A DNA stretch of 64,000 bases from Streptomyces griseus (GTDB lineage: Bacteria > Actinomycetota > Actinomycetes > Streptomycetales > Streptomycetaceae), in contig NZ_UAVD01000032.1 of assembly GCF_900460065.1 (NCBI RefSeq), positions 248,001-312,000 on the forward strand, written 5' to 3'. The position numbers and the translations under genes were made by a program. Positions 32,422-41,391 of this stretch are shown one piece after another. A model generated the notes under the pieces. It was not told the DNA's origin. It did not search any database and saw nothing but the letters and a program-made list of their open reading frames with translations. Position 1 is the stretch's first letter. Each line of letters begins with the position of its first letter.

Positions 32422-33638
32422 CGCCGGCCCTCCCGCACGGGTACGGAGAAGGCGCCCGCGGAGGCCCTGGGCCGTGCGGGCTCGGGTGGTGCTGCCGCCG
32501 GTGCCGTGTCCCGTGCGGGACGGGAGGACGCTGCCGTCGACGCCGCCTCCCGTACGGGCTCGAAGGACGCGGCCTCCGCCGCCACGTCCCGTACGGCCGA
32601 CGGTTCGTGACCGCCGCCGCTCCGCTCCCGCGCGTGCTCCGCGACCCCGGCCGCCCCCGGATCCTCCGGGGTCAGCAGTTCCGCGATGTCCAGCACGTGG
32701 TAGCCGCGCATCGAGGGCAGACAGCTCCCCCGGACCGGGCCGATCGCGCCCGCCCAGTCCGGCGGGATGGCGCTCTCCCCGTTCAGGGCTCCGGCCAGAG
32801 CGCCCGCCACCGCCGCCGTGGTGTCCGCGTCCCGGCCCATGTTGACGGCCGTGAGCACCGCGGTCCGGAAGTCCCCGCGCGCCGCCGTGAACGCCCCGAA
32901 CGCCAGGCCCACCGCCTCCGGCGCGAGGTCTGTCCACGGGTAGCCGGCGATCACCACCGCCGAGCGCACCGCCCGCTCCATCGTGAGCCGGTCGGGGTAG
33001 GGCCGCTGGGCCGCCGCCACCGCCCTGCGCAGCGACCGGGCCGTCCAGGAGTCCATCGGGACCACCGAGAGCGCGGCCGCGATCACCGAGGCGAGGCCCG
33101 CGCCGACCATGGCCGCCGCCACCCCGGCCGCCACCGCCTGGCCCCCGTAGATCCCCTCGCCCTCGTGGCTGACCCGGCCGTCCACCGCGACGAGCCGGGC
33201 CGCCTCGGCGGGGCGGCCCGCCGCGAAGACCCCGAAGGGAGCCGCCCGCATCGCGAGCCCGTCGCTCCAGGCGTGCCGGTGCTGGGCCGAGATCGGCGCG
33301 GCCAGGCCCCGGCGCAGGTTCTCCAGCGTGCCGCGCTCGCTGAACCCCGCCCCCCGAAACGGGCCCTCGTCCAGATCGGCGATCCAGTGGTGCCAGGCCC
33401 GCTCCACGTGGGAGACGTCGAGCGCCGAGCCGTGCCGGGCCAGCAGCAGCCCGGAGAAGATCGCGTACTCCGTGTCGTCGGTGCCCGCCGGGTCGTCGCT
33501 CACGAAGCCCTCGATCCGCCCCCAGCGGCGGCGGATCTCGGAGGGCCGCAGGTTCTCCGCCGGGGCGCCGAGCGCGTCCCCGACCGCCAGTCCCAGCAGC
33601 GCACCCCTGGCCCGGTCATTGCCGACGGCCGTGTTCAT
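32418..33638 (-). CDS. ADP-ribosylglycohydrolase, paralogue 4
   Basis: The first gene of the operon encodes a 406-residue protein with intact motifs: LLGLAVGDALGAPAENLRP, DPAGTDDTEYAIFSGLLLARHG and NMGRDADTTAAVAGALAGAL (D270, D272). The last 80 residues are low-complexity Ala/Pro/Arg/Glu, unlike the compact end of paralogue 2. ATG 33638 has GAAGGGCG upstream. It is divergent from the VIT transporter gene across a 310-bp gap. Removal of ADP-ribose from a protein or small molecule is the family activity; the target is unknown. Confidence 0.87.
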   Translation of the reverse strand: MNTAVGNDRARGALLGLAVGDALGAPAENLRPSEIRRRWGRIEGFVSDDPAGTDDTEYAIFSGLLLARHGSALDVSHVERAWHHWIADLDEGPFRGAGFSERGTLENLRRGLAAPISAQHRHAWSDGLAMRAAPFGVFAAGRPAEAARLVAVDGRVSHEGEGIYGGQAVAAGVAAAMVGAGLASVIAAALSVVPMDSWTARSLRRAVAAAQRPYPDRLTMERAVRSAVVIAGYPWTDLAPEAVGLAFGAFTAARGDFRTAVLTAVNMGRDADTTAAVAGALAGALNGESAIPPDWAGAIGPVRGSCLPSMRGYHVLDIAELLTPEDPGAAGVAEHARERSGGGHEPSAVRDVAAEAASFEPVREAASTAASSRPARDTAPAAAPPEPARPRASAGAFSVPVREGRR

Positions 33639-33948
33639 CGCGTCGCCCTTCGCTCGTCCGGCGGTGTGCATCCGCATACGGGTCCGGATTCGACTCCGCT
33701 TCCGGGCCCTGTCCGCATCTGTGCCACGCGGAGGGCGGGGAGAGGCGGAAAACGCGGCGAAAGGGGCCGGTCGGATGATGGCTCGGTCAGCTAAGGCTGG
33801 CCTTTCTTCGCAGGTCAGAGGGGTGGTAAGGCAGGCCTGGCTTGCTGGCGGCGGCCACTCGGACGGCGTAGTTTGGACTTTGTCGAAACTTGTATTCAGC
33901 GGGGGCGGCGGGGTGACGGCCCGCCGGAGCAAAGAGGAGAAGCACGCC
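33639..33948. other. Divergent regulatory gap between ADP-ribosylglycohydrolase and VIT genes
   Basis: No gene is seen in these 310 bp. They hold two iron-box-like sites (33787-33840), an AT-richer stretch around 33869-33898 likely to contain the promoter of the VIT gene, and the ribosome site GAGGAGA at 33934-33940. Confidence 0.5.
33787..33840. promoter_or_regulatory. Two iron-box-like sites upstream of the VIT transporter
   Basis: The 19-mer at 33787-33805 (TCAGCTAAGGCTGGCCTTT) matches 12 of 19 positions of the DtxR/IdeR/DmdR iron-box consensus TTAGGTTAGGCTAACCTAA. The 19-mer at 33822-33840 (GGTGGTAAGGCAGGCCTGG) matches 10 of 19. Both share AAGGC. Counts were made by eye. Confidence 0.4.
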
Positions 33949-34680
33949 GTGGCCATCATCGAGACCGACGCCGTTCTGCACGAGGCGCACCGGGACAACC
34001 ACACCCACCGGGACGTCAACGGCGGCTGGCTGCGCCCCGCCGTCTTCGGCGCGATGGACGGCCTGGTCTCCAACCTCGCCCTGATGACCGGGGTCGCGGG
34101 CGGCGCGGTCTCCCAGCAGACCATCGTGATCACCGGCCTGGCGGGGCTCGCGGCCGGCGCCTTCTCCATGGCCGCGGGCGAGTACACCTCGGTCGCCTCG
34201 CAGCGCGAGCTGGTCCAGGCCGAGCTGGACGTGGAGCGCCGCGAACTGCGCAAGCACCCCAAGGACGAGATGGCCGAGCTGGCCGCCCTCTACGAGTCCC
34301 GCGGTGTGGACGCCCCGCTGGCCCGCGAGGTCGCCCGGCAGCTGTCGCGCGACCCCGAGCAGGCGCTGGAGATCCACGCCCGCGAGGAGCTCGGCATCGA
34401 CCCCGGCGATCTGCCCTCGCCGCTCGTGGCCGCCGTCTCGTCGTTCGGCGCGTTCGCGCTCGGTGCCCTGCTGCCGGTCCTGCCCTACCTCCTCGGCGCG
34501 AGCGCCCTGTGGCCCGCGGTGCTCCTCGCGCTGGTCGGCCTGTTCGCCTGCGGTGCGGTGGTGGCCCGGGTGACCGCCCGCAGCTGGTGGTTCAGTGGGC
34601 TGCGCCAGCTGGCCCTGGGTGGTGCGGCCGCCGCGATGACGTACGGCCTCGGCACCCTGTTCGGTGTCGCCGTCGGCTGA
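33949..34680 (+). CDS. VIT1/CCC1-family iron or manganese transporter
   Basis: The 243-residue membrane protein belongs to the VIT1/CCC1 group that moves Fe(II) or Mn(II) out of the cytosol. It shows LRPAVFGAMDGLVSNLALMTGVAGG, GLAAGAFSMAAGEYTSVASQRE (in pieces), a cytosolic metal-binding helical segment ELRKHPKDEMAELAALYESRG with Glu/His residues, and three C-terminal helices. GTG 33949 is chosen for the GAGGAGA ribosome site 8 nt upstream; the frame extends far upstream without coding character. Iron-box-like sites upstream suggest control by a DtxR-type regulator. Confidence 0.88.
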   Translation: MAIIETDAVLHEAHRDNHTHRDVNGGWLRPAVFGAMDGLVSNLALMTGVAGGAVSQQTIVITGLAGLAAGAFSMAAGEYTSVASQRELVQAELDVERRELRKHPKDEMAELAALYESRGVDAPLAREVARQLSRDPEQALEIHAREELGIDPGDLPSPLVAAVSSFGAFALGALLPVLPYLLGASALWPAVLLALVGLFACGAVVARVTARSWWFSGLRQLALGGAAAAMTYGLGTLFGVAVG

Positions 34681-34740
34681 CGGAGCGCCGACCTCCCCCG
34701 TGATCCCCTCCCACCAGGCGCTTCTCCACCTCCCGGAACG

Positions 34741-34760
34741 CACACCGGCATCCCGGTGTG
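34741..34760. terminator. Hairpin after the VIT transporter gene
   Basis: CACACCGG (34741-34748) pairs with CCGGTGTG (34753-34760) around a 4-nt loop. No T-run follows. Confidence 0.5.
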
Positions 34761-34896
34761 ACGTACGTCGTGACGCACCCCTCTGGGCGGGGGACGCGGC
34801 GCGGTCGTACAGTGTGGCCCTATGCAGCGCTACACATAAGTAGCCATTACTCGGCGGTTTCAATTCTGTGTCCGCCGGGAAAGAGCCGTAGACACC

Positions 34897-34924
34897 GCAG
34901 GCAACGACGCCTGCTCTCTGCGGG
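34897..34924 (+). promoter_or_regulatory. Mutually exclusive hairpins in the gltB upstream region
   Basis: GCAGGC (34897-34902) pairs with GCCTGC (34909-34914). The overlapping CCGCAG (34895-34900) can instead pair with CTGCGG (34919-34924). Whether this stretch is transcribed with gltB is unknown, so it may mean nothing. Confidence 0.2.
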
Positions 34925-34962
34925 TCCCCGGGCGCCGATCGTTCCGACCGCGACCCACCCCT

Positions 34963-35005
34963 GGTCATCCCGGTCACCTCTGGTCACCCAGTCACTTCCG
35001 GTCAC
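34963..35005. repeat. Five phased GTCA repeats upstream of gltB
   Basis: GTCA begins at 34964, 34973, 34983, 34991 and 35001; four copies are preceded by G and four read GTCAC. The spacing of 8-10 bp puts them on one face of the helix, as expected for cooperative binding of a regulator. Confidence 0.6.
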
Positions 35006-35060
35006 CACGGTGTCCGCATGTTGGAACACGCCTTCCGCTTCTTGAGAAGCGCCCCATCAT

Positions 35061-35076
35061 GTAACCTGCACGAAAT
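35061..35076. promoter_or_regulatory. GlnR-like site before gltB
   Basis: GTAAC-CTGCAC-GAAAT matches one GlnR half-pair (gTnAc-n6-GaAAc) except for the last base. It lies about 63-78 bp before the gltB start. No second pair is present. Confidence 0.4.
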
Positions 35077-35138
35077 TTCGCAGAGGGCCAACGTCGTCCC
35101 TCGGCACCGCAAATGCCACGACGACGACGGGAGAGCCG

Positions 35139-38100
35139 ATGCGTATCGACGCCTGGTCGCCCATGGACGGTCGCCCCGCCCAGCAGGGGATGTACGACCC
35201 CCGTAACGAACACGACGCCTGTGGTGTCGGGTTCGTGGCCACTCTGACCGGTGTGGCCAGCCATGAGCTGGTCGAGCAGGCGCTGACCGTACTGCGCAAC
35301 CTCGAACACCGCGGCGCCACCGGCTCCGAGCCCGACTCCGGCGACGGCGCCGGCATCCTCTGCCAGGTCCCGGACGCCTTCCTCCGCGCCGAGACCCCTT
35401 TCGAGCTCCCCGAGGCCGGCTCGTACGCCGTGGGCATCGCCTTCCTCCCCGCGGACGGATCCACCGAGGCCGTCCGGACGATCGAGGAGATCGCCGCGCA
35501 GGAGGGACTGAACGTCCTCGGCTGGCGCGACGTCCCGGTCACCCCCGCACTCCTCGGCAACGGCGCCCGCGCCACCATGCCCACCTTCCGCCAGGTCTTC
35601 GTCGCCGACGGCGAGTCCACCGGCATCGTCCTGGACCGCAAGGCCTTCGTCCTGCGCAAGCGCGCCGAGCGTGAGGCCGGGGTGTACTTCCCCTCGCTCT
35701 CCGCCCGGACCATCGTCTACAAGGGCATGCTCACCACCGGGCAGCTGGAGCCGTTCTTCCCGGACCTCTCCGACCGCCGCTTCGCCTCCACCGTCGCGCT
35801 GGTCCACTCCCGCTTCTCCACCAACACCTTCCCCAGCTGGCCGCTGGCCCACCCGTACCGCTTCGTCGCGCACAACGGCGAGATCAACACGGTCAAGGGC
35901 AACCGCAACTGGATGAAGGCCCGCGAGTCCCAGCTCGCCTCCGAACTCTTCGGCCAGGCGCAGCTCGACCGGATCTTCCCCGTCTGCACCCCGGACGCCT
36001 CCGACTCCGCCTCCTTCGACGAGGTCCTGGAGCTGCTCCACCTCGGCGGGCGCTCGCTCCCGCACGCGGTGCTGATGATGGTCCCCGAGGCGTGGGAGAA
36101 CCACGACTCGATGGACCCGGCCCGGCGCGCGTTCTACCAGTACCACTCCGCGATGATGGAGCCCTGGGACGGCCCGGCCTGCGTCACCTTCACCGACGGC
36201 GTCCAGGTCGGCGCGGTCCTCGACCGCAACGGTCTGCGCCCCGGCCGCTACTGGGTCACCGACGACGGCCTCGTCGTCCTCTCCTCCGAGGTCGGCGTCC
36301 TGGACATCGACCCGGCGAAGGTCGTCCGCAAGGGCCGCCTCCAGCCCGGCCGGATGTTCCTCGTCGACACCGCCGAGCACCGCATCATCGAGGACGACGA
36401 GATCAAGGCGTCCCTCGCCGCCGAGCAGCCCTACCAGGAGTGGCTGGAGACCGGCGAGATCGAACTGAGCGACCTGCCCGAGCGTGAGCACATCGTGCAC
36501 ACCCACGCCTCGGTCACCCGCCGCCAGCAGACCTTCGGCTACACCGAGGAAGAACTCCGCGTCATCCTCGCGCCGATGGCCCGCACCGCCGGAGAGCCGC
36601 TCGGCTCCATGGGCACCGACTCGCCGATCGCCGCGCTCTCCGAGCGCCCCCGGCTCCTCTTCGACTACTTCACCCAGCTGTTCGCCCAGGTCACCAACCC
36701 GCCGCTGGACGCCATCCGCGAGGAGCTCGTCACCTCGCTGCGCTCCTCGCTCGGCCCCCAGGGCAACATCCTGGAGCCGACCGCCGCCGCGGCCCGCAGC
36801 GTCACGCTGCCCTTCCCGGTGATCGACAACGACGAGCTCGCCAAGCTGATACACATCAACGCCGACGGCGACATGCCGGGCATGCGGGCCGCCACCCTCT
36901 CCGGCCTCTACCGGGTCAGCGGCGGCGGCGACGCCCTGGCCGCCCGGCTGGAGCAGATCTGCACCGAGGTCGACGCCGCCATAGAGGACGGCGCCCGCCT
37001 GATCGTCCTCTCCGACCGGCACTCCGACGCCGAGCACGCGCCGATCCCCTCGCTGCTGCTCACCTCCGCCGTCCACCACCACCTCATCCGCACCAAGCAG
37101 CGCACCCAGGTGGGCCTGCTGGTCGAGGCCGGGGACGTCCGCGAGGTCCACCACGTCGCGCTGCTGATCGGTTACGGCGCCGCCGCGGTCAACCCGTACC
37201 TCGCCATGGAGTCCGTCGAGGACCTGGTCCGCGCCGGGACGTTCATCGAGAACATCGAGGCCGAGCAGGCCATCCGGAACCTGATCTACGCGCTCGGCAA
37301 GGGCGTCCTGAAGGTCATGTCCAAGATGGGCATCTCCACCGTCGCCTCCTACCGCGGCGCCCAGGTCTTCGAGGCCGTCGGCCTCGACGAGGCCTTCGTC
37401 GCGACGTACTTCAACGGCACCGCCACCAAGATCGGCGGCGCCGGCCTGGACGTCGTCGCCAAGGAGGTCGCCGCCCGGCACACCAAGGCGTACCCCGCCT
37501 CCGGCATCGCGGCCTCGCACCGCGCGCTGGAGATCGGCGGCGAGTACCAGTGGCGGCGCGAGGGCGAACCGCACCTGTTCGACCCGGAGACGGTCTTCCG
37601 CCTCCAGCACGCCACCCGCAACCGGCGCTACGACATCTTCAAGCAGTACACGGAGCGGGTGAACGAGCAGTCCGAGCGCCTCATGACGCTCCGCGGCCTC
37701 TTCGGCTTCACCTCCGACCGGGCCCCGATCTCCGTCGACGAGGTCGAGCCCGCCTCCGAGATCGTCAAGCGGTTCTCCACCGGCGCCATGTCGTACGGCT
37801 CGATCTCCCGCGAGGCGCACGAGACGCTCGCCATCGCGATGAACCAGCTCGGCGGCAAGTCCAACACCGGCGAGGGCGGTGAGGACCCGGAGCGCCTGTA
37901 CGACCCGGCGCGCCGCTCCTCCATCAAGCAGGTCGCCTCCGGCCGCTTCGGTGTGACCAGCGAATACCTGGTCAACGCGGACGACATCCAGATCAAGATG
38001 GCCCAGGGCGCCAAGCCCGGCGAGGGCGGTCAGCTGCCCGGCCACAAGGTCTACCCGTGGGTCGCCGGCACCCGGCACTCGACGCCCGGCGTCGGCCTCA

Positions 38101-39698
38101 TCTCGCCGCCGCCGCACCACGACATCTACTCCATCGAAGACCTCGCGCAGCTGATCCACGACCTGAAGAACGCCAACCCGGTCGCGCGCATCCATGTGAA
38201 GCTCGTGTCCGAGGTCGGCGTCGGCACGGTCGCCGCCGGTGTCTCCAAGGCCCACGCGGACGTCGTCCTCATCTCCGGCCACGACGGCGGAACGGGCGCC
38301 TCCCCGCTCACCTCCCTCAAGCACGCGGGCGGCCCCTGGGAGCTCGGCCTCGCCGAGACCCAGCAGACCCTGCTGCTCAACGGCCTGCGCGACCGCATCG
38401 TCGTGCAGACCGACGGCCAGCTCAAGACCGGCCGCGACGTCGTCATCGCCGCGCTGCTGGGCGCCGAGGAGTTCGGCTTCGCGACCGCGCCGCTCGTCGT
38501 CTCCGGCTGCGTCATGATGCGCGTCTGCCACCTGGACACCTGCCCGGTCGGCATCGCCACCCAGAACCCGGTCCTGCGCGACCGGTTCTCCGGCAAGGCC
38601 GAGTACATCGTCAACTTCTTCGAGTTCATCGCCGAAGAGGTCCGCGAGATCCTCGCCGAGCTGGGCTTCCGCACCATCGAGGAGGCCGTCGGCCACGCCG
38701 AGCTCCTCGACACCGACCGGGCCGTCACCCACTGGAAGGCGCAGGGCCTCAACCTGGCCCCCCTCTTCCACGTCCCCGAGCTGCCCGAGGGCGCGGTCCG
38801 CCACCGCATCATCGAGCAGGACCACGGTCTGACGAAGGCGCTCGACAACCAGCTGATCAAGCTGGCCGCCGACGCGCTGGGCGCCGAGAGCCCCGAGGCC
38901 GCCCGCCCGGTCCGCGCCCAGGTCGCGATCCGCAACATCAACCGGACCGTCGGCACGATGCTCGGCCACGAGGTGACCAAGAAGTTCGGCGGTTCGGGCC
39001 TGCCCGAGGACACCATCGACATCACCTTCACCGGCTCGGCCGGCCAGTCCTTCGGCGCGTTCGTGCCGCGCGGCATCACCCTGCGCCTGGAGGGCGACGC
39101 CAACGACTACGTCGGCAAGGGCCTCTCCGGCGGCCGCGTCATCGTCCGCCCGGACCGGGGCGCCGACCACCTCGCCGAGTACTCCACCATCGCCGGCAAC
39201 ACCATCGGCTACGGCGCGACCGGCGGCGAGATCTTCCTGCGCGGCCGCACCGGCGAACGCTTCTGCGTCCGCAACTCCGGTGCGCTCGTCGTCTCCGAGG
39301 GCGTCGGCGACCACGGCTGCGAGTACATGACCGGCGGCCACGCCGTCGTCCTCGGCGAGACCGGCCGCAACTTCGCCGCCGGTATGTCGGGCGGTGTCGC
39401 CTACGTCATCGACCTGAACCGCGACAACGTCAACGTCGGCAACCTCGGCGCGGTCGAGGAGCCGGACGACACCGACAAGCAGTGGCTGCACGACGTCGTG
39501 CGCCGCCACCACGAGGAGACCGGCTCCACCGTCGCCGAGAAGCTCCTCGCCGAGTGGGACACCGCGGTGACCCGCTTCAGCAAGATCATCCCGTCCACGT
39601 ACAAGGCAGTGCTCGCCGCCAAGGACGCCGCTGAGCTCGCCGGTCTCTCCGAGCAGGAGACCACCGAGAAGATGATGGAGGCGGCGACCCATGGCTGA
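35139..39698 (+). CDS. gltB: Glutamate synthase large subunit
   Basis: GltB makes two glutamates from glutamine and 2-oxoglutarate with electrons from GltD. The 1519-residue protein has the full layout. An N-terminal class II amidotransferase domain has Cys28 in DACGVGFVATLTG, which should become the N-terminal nucleophile after removal of 27 residues. A central domain follows, then the FMN/2-oxoglutarate barrel (FGVTSEYLVNADDIQIKMAQGAKPGEGGQ in pieces), the 3Fe-4S cysteines C1124, C1130 and C1135, and a C-terminal beta-helix rich in GG repeats. It overlaps gltD by 8 nt. The upstream region carries a GlnR-like site. Confidence 0.97.
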   Translation: MRIDAWSPMDGRPAQQGMYDPRNEHDACGVGFVATLTGVASHELVEQALTVLRNLEHRGATGSEPDSGDGAGILCQVPDAFLRAETPFELPEAGSYAVGIAFLPADGSTEAVRTIEEIAAQEGLNVLGWRDVPVTPALLGNGARATMPTFRQVFVADGESTGIVLDRKAFVLRKRAEREAGVYFPSLSARTIVYKGMLTTGQLEPFFPDLSDRRFASTVALVHSRFSTNTFPSWPLAHPYRFVAHNGEINTVKGNRNWMKARESQLASELFGQAQLDRIFPVCTPDASDSASFDEVLELLHLGGRSLPHAVLMMVPEAWENHDSMDPARRAFYQYHSAMMEPWDGPACVTFTDGVQVGAVLDRNGLRPGRYWVTDDGLVVLSSEVGVLDIDPAKVVRKGRLQPGRMFLVDTAEHRIIEDDEIKASLAAEQPYQEWLETGEIELSDLPEREHIVHTHASVTRRQQTFGYTEEELRVILAPMARTAGEPLGSMGTDSPIAALSERPRLLFDYFTQLFAQVTNPPLDAIREELVTSLRSSLGPQGNILEPTAAAARSVTLPFPVIDNDELAKLIHINADGDMPGMRAATLSGLYRVSGGGDALAARLEQICTEVDAAIEDGARLIVLSDRHSDAEHAPIPSLLLTSAVHHHLIRTKQRTQVGLLVEAGDVREVHHVALLIGYGAAAVNPYLAMESVEDLVRAGTFIENIEAEQAIRNLIYALGKGVLKVMSKMGISTVASYRGAQVFEAVGLDEAFVATYFNGTATKIGGAGLDVVAKEVAARHTKAYPASGIAASHRALEIGGEYQWRREGEPHLFDPETVFRLQHATRNRRYDIFKQYTERVNEQSERLMTLRGLFGFTSDRAPISVDEVEPASEIVKRFSTGAMSYGSISREAHETLAIAMNQLGGKSNTGEGGEDPERLYDPARRSSIKQVASGRFGVTSEYLVNADDIQIKMAQGAKPGEGGQLPGHKVYPWVAGTRHSTPGVGLISPPPHHDIYSIEDLAQLIHDLKNANPVARIHVKLVSEVGVGTVAAGVSKAHADVVLISGHDGGTGASPLTSLKHAGGPWELGLAETQQTLLLNGLRDRIVVQTDGQLKTGRDVVIAALLGAEEFGFATAPLVVSGCVMMRVCHLDTCPVGIATQNPVLRDRFSGKAEYIVNFFEFIAEEVREILAELGFRTIEEAVGHAELLDTDRAVTHWKAQGLNLAPLFHVPELPEGAVRHRIIEQDHGLTKALDNQLIKLAADALGAESPEAARPVRAQVAIRNINRTVGTMLGHEVTKKFGGSGLPEDTIDITFTGSAGQSFGAFVPRGITLRLEGDANDYVGKGLSGGRVIVRPDRGADHLAEYSTIAGNTIGYGATGGEIFLRGRTGERFCVRNSGALVVSEGVGDHGCEYMTGGHAVVLGETGRNFAAGMSGGVAYVIDLNRDNVNVGNLGAVEEPDDTDKQWLHDVVRRHHEETGSTVAEKLLAEWDTAVTRFSKIIPSTYKAVLAAKDAAELAGLSEQETTEKMMEAATHG

Positions 39699-41151
39699 CC
39701 CCAAGGGCTTCCTGACCACCGGACGCGAGGTCGCCCAGACCCGCCCCGTGGCCGAGCGCGTCAAGGACTGGAACGAGGTCTACGTTCCGGGCTCGCTGCT
39801 CCCGATCATCAGCAAGCAGGCCGGCCGCTGCATGGACTGCGGCATCCCGTTCTGCCACAACGGCTGCCCGCTCGGAAACCTCATCCCCGAGTGGAACGAC
39901 TACGCCTACCGCGAGGACTGGACGGCCGCCTCCGAGCGGCTGCACGCCACGAACAACTTCCCGGAGTTCACCGGGCGGCTGTGCCCGGCCCCCTGCGAGT
40001 CGGCGTGCGTGCTCGGCATCAACCAGCCCGCCGTCACCATCAAGAACGTCGAGGTCTCCATCATCGACAAGGCGTGGGACAGCGGCGACGTCACCCCGCA
40101 GCCGCCCGAGCGCCTCTCCGGCAAGACCGTCGCGGTCATCGGCTCCGGACCGGCGGGACTCGCCGCCGCCCAGCAGCTGACCCGGGCCGGCCACACCGTC
40201 GTCGTCTACGAGCGCGCGGACCGCATCGGGGGCCTGCTGCGCTACGGCATCCCCGAGTTCAAGATGGAGAAGTCGCACATCAACCGCCGCATCGAGCAGA
40301 TGCGCCTGGAGGGCACCAAGTTCCGTACGGGGGTGGAGATCGGCCAGGACATCGACGCCGCCAAGCTCCGCCGCCGCTACGACGCGGTCGTCATCGCGGC
40401 CGGTGCCACCGTCTCCCGCGACCTGCCGGTCCCCGGCCGTGAGCTGAACGGCGTCCACTTCGCCATGGAGTACCTGCCGCTCGCCAACAAGGTGCAGGAG
40501 GGCGACCTGACCGTCGCCCCGATCCACGCGGGCGGCAAGCACGTCGTCGTCATCGGCGGCGGCGACACCGGCGCCGACTGCGTGGGCACCGCCCACCGCC
40601 AGGGGGCGGCCTCCGTCACCCAGCTGGAGATCATGCCGAAGCCGGGCGAGGACCGGAACGCCAACCAGCCCTGGCCGACCTTCCCGATGCTCTACAAGGT
40701 CACCTCGGCGCACGAGGAGGGCGGCGAGCGGGTCTACTCCGTCTCCACCACCCACTTCGAGGGCGACGAGGACGGAAACGTCGCGGCCCTCCACCTGGTG
40801 GAGGTCGAGTTCAAGGACGGTAAGCTGGAGCAGAAGCCCGGCACGGAGCGGCGCATCCCCGCGCAGCTCGTCACCCTCGCCATGGGCTTCACCGGAACCG
40901 ACCAGTCCAACGGTCTGGTCCAGCAGTTCGGCCTGGAGCTCGACCAGCGCGGCAACGTCGCCCGCGACGAGCACTACGCGACCAACGTCGACGGCGTCTA
41001 CGTCGCCGGTGACGCGGGGCGCGGCCAGTCGCTGATCGTCTGGGCGATCGCCGAGGGCCGCTCCGCCGCCCGCGGAGTGGACCGCTTCCTGACCGGGACC
41101 AGCGCCCTGCCGGCCCCGATCCGCCCGACGGACCGCTCGCTGCTGGTCTGA
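39691..41151 (+). CDS. gltD: Glutamate synthase small subunit
   Basis: GltD feeds electrons from NAD(P)H through FAD and two 4Fe-4S clusters to GltB. The 486-residue protein has the N-terminal cysteine blocks RCMDCGIPFCHNGCPLGNLIPEWN and LCPAPCESACVLGI, the FAD motif VAVIGSGPAGLAAAQQLTRAGH, the NAD(P)-binding motif VVVIGGGDTGADCVG and a final GD box VYVAGDAGRGQSLIVWAI. All features are intact. It shares 8 nt with the end of gltB, giving coupled translation. Confidence 0.97.
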   Translation: MADPKGFLTTGREVAQTRPVAERVKDWNEVYVPGSLLPIISKQAGRCMDCGIPFCHNGCPLGNLIPEWNDYAYREDWTAASERLHATNNFPEFTGRLCPAPCESACVLGINQPAVTIKNVEVSIIDKAWDSGDVTPQPPERLSGKTVAVIGSGPAGLAAAQQLTRAGHTVVVYERADRIGGLLRYGIPEFKMEKSHINRRIEQMRLEGTKFRTGVEIGQDIDAAKLRRRYDAVVIAAGATVSRDLPVPGRELNGVHFAMEYLPLANKVQEGDLTVAPIHAGGKHVVVIGGGDTGADCVGTAHRQGAASVTQLEIMPKPGEDRNANQPWPTFPMLYKVTSAHEEGGERVYSVSTTHFEGDEDGNVAALHLVEVEFKDGKLEQKPGTERRIPAQLVTLAMGFTGTDQSNGLVQQFGLELDQRGNVARDEHYATNVDGVYVAGDAGRGQSLIVWAIAEGRSAARGVDRFLTGTSALPAPIRPTDRSLLV

Positions 41152-41165
41152 GCACCACCCGGGTT

Positions 41166-41225
41166 CCCCCTGGGCCACGTGGCCCGGGGGAGCCCCCACA
41201 AGACGTCCCGCACAACGGCGTGCGG
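41166..41225. terminator. Two hairpins between gltD and the rhomboid gene
   Basis: CCCCC-T-GGGCCAC (41166-41178) pairs with GTGGCCC-GGGGG (41179-41190) apart from the bulged T. A second stem, CCGCAC (41208-41213) with GTGCGG (41220-41225), follows. They lie in the convergent gap and probably end gltBD transcription. Confidence 0.6.
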
Positions 41226-41391
41226 AACTGAACGCGGCGCCTGCCTGTCCCCGACCGGACTCCAGCGGGCGCCGTGGCGCGTCCGGGGCCGGGTGCCTCC
41301 CACGGCACCCGGCATCGGCGCCGACGACCGCCCCCGGCGGGCACGGACCGCCTCCGACCCTGACCGCCCCCGAAGACCGCCCCGCCCGGCC

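Larger units (their letters stand above)
34681..35138. other. Long upstream region of gltB
   Basis: I see no gene in these 458 bp. They hold a hairpin after the VIT gene, an AT-rich stretch at 34825-34870, a GCAGGC/GCCTGC hairpin (34897-34914), five evenly spaced GTCA repeats (34964-35004) and a GlnR-like site (35061-35076) before gltB. Confidence 0.5.

Noticed and set aside
34992..39764. A 1590-codon open frame on the strand opposite gltB
   Set aside because: It mirrors the gltB codons, is dominated by Gly, Asp, Val, Leu and Arg with no domain motif, and gltB is certain. Such antisense frames are expected when third positions are nearly all G or C.
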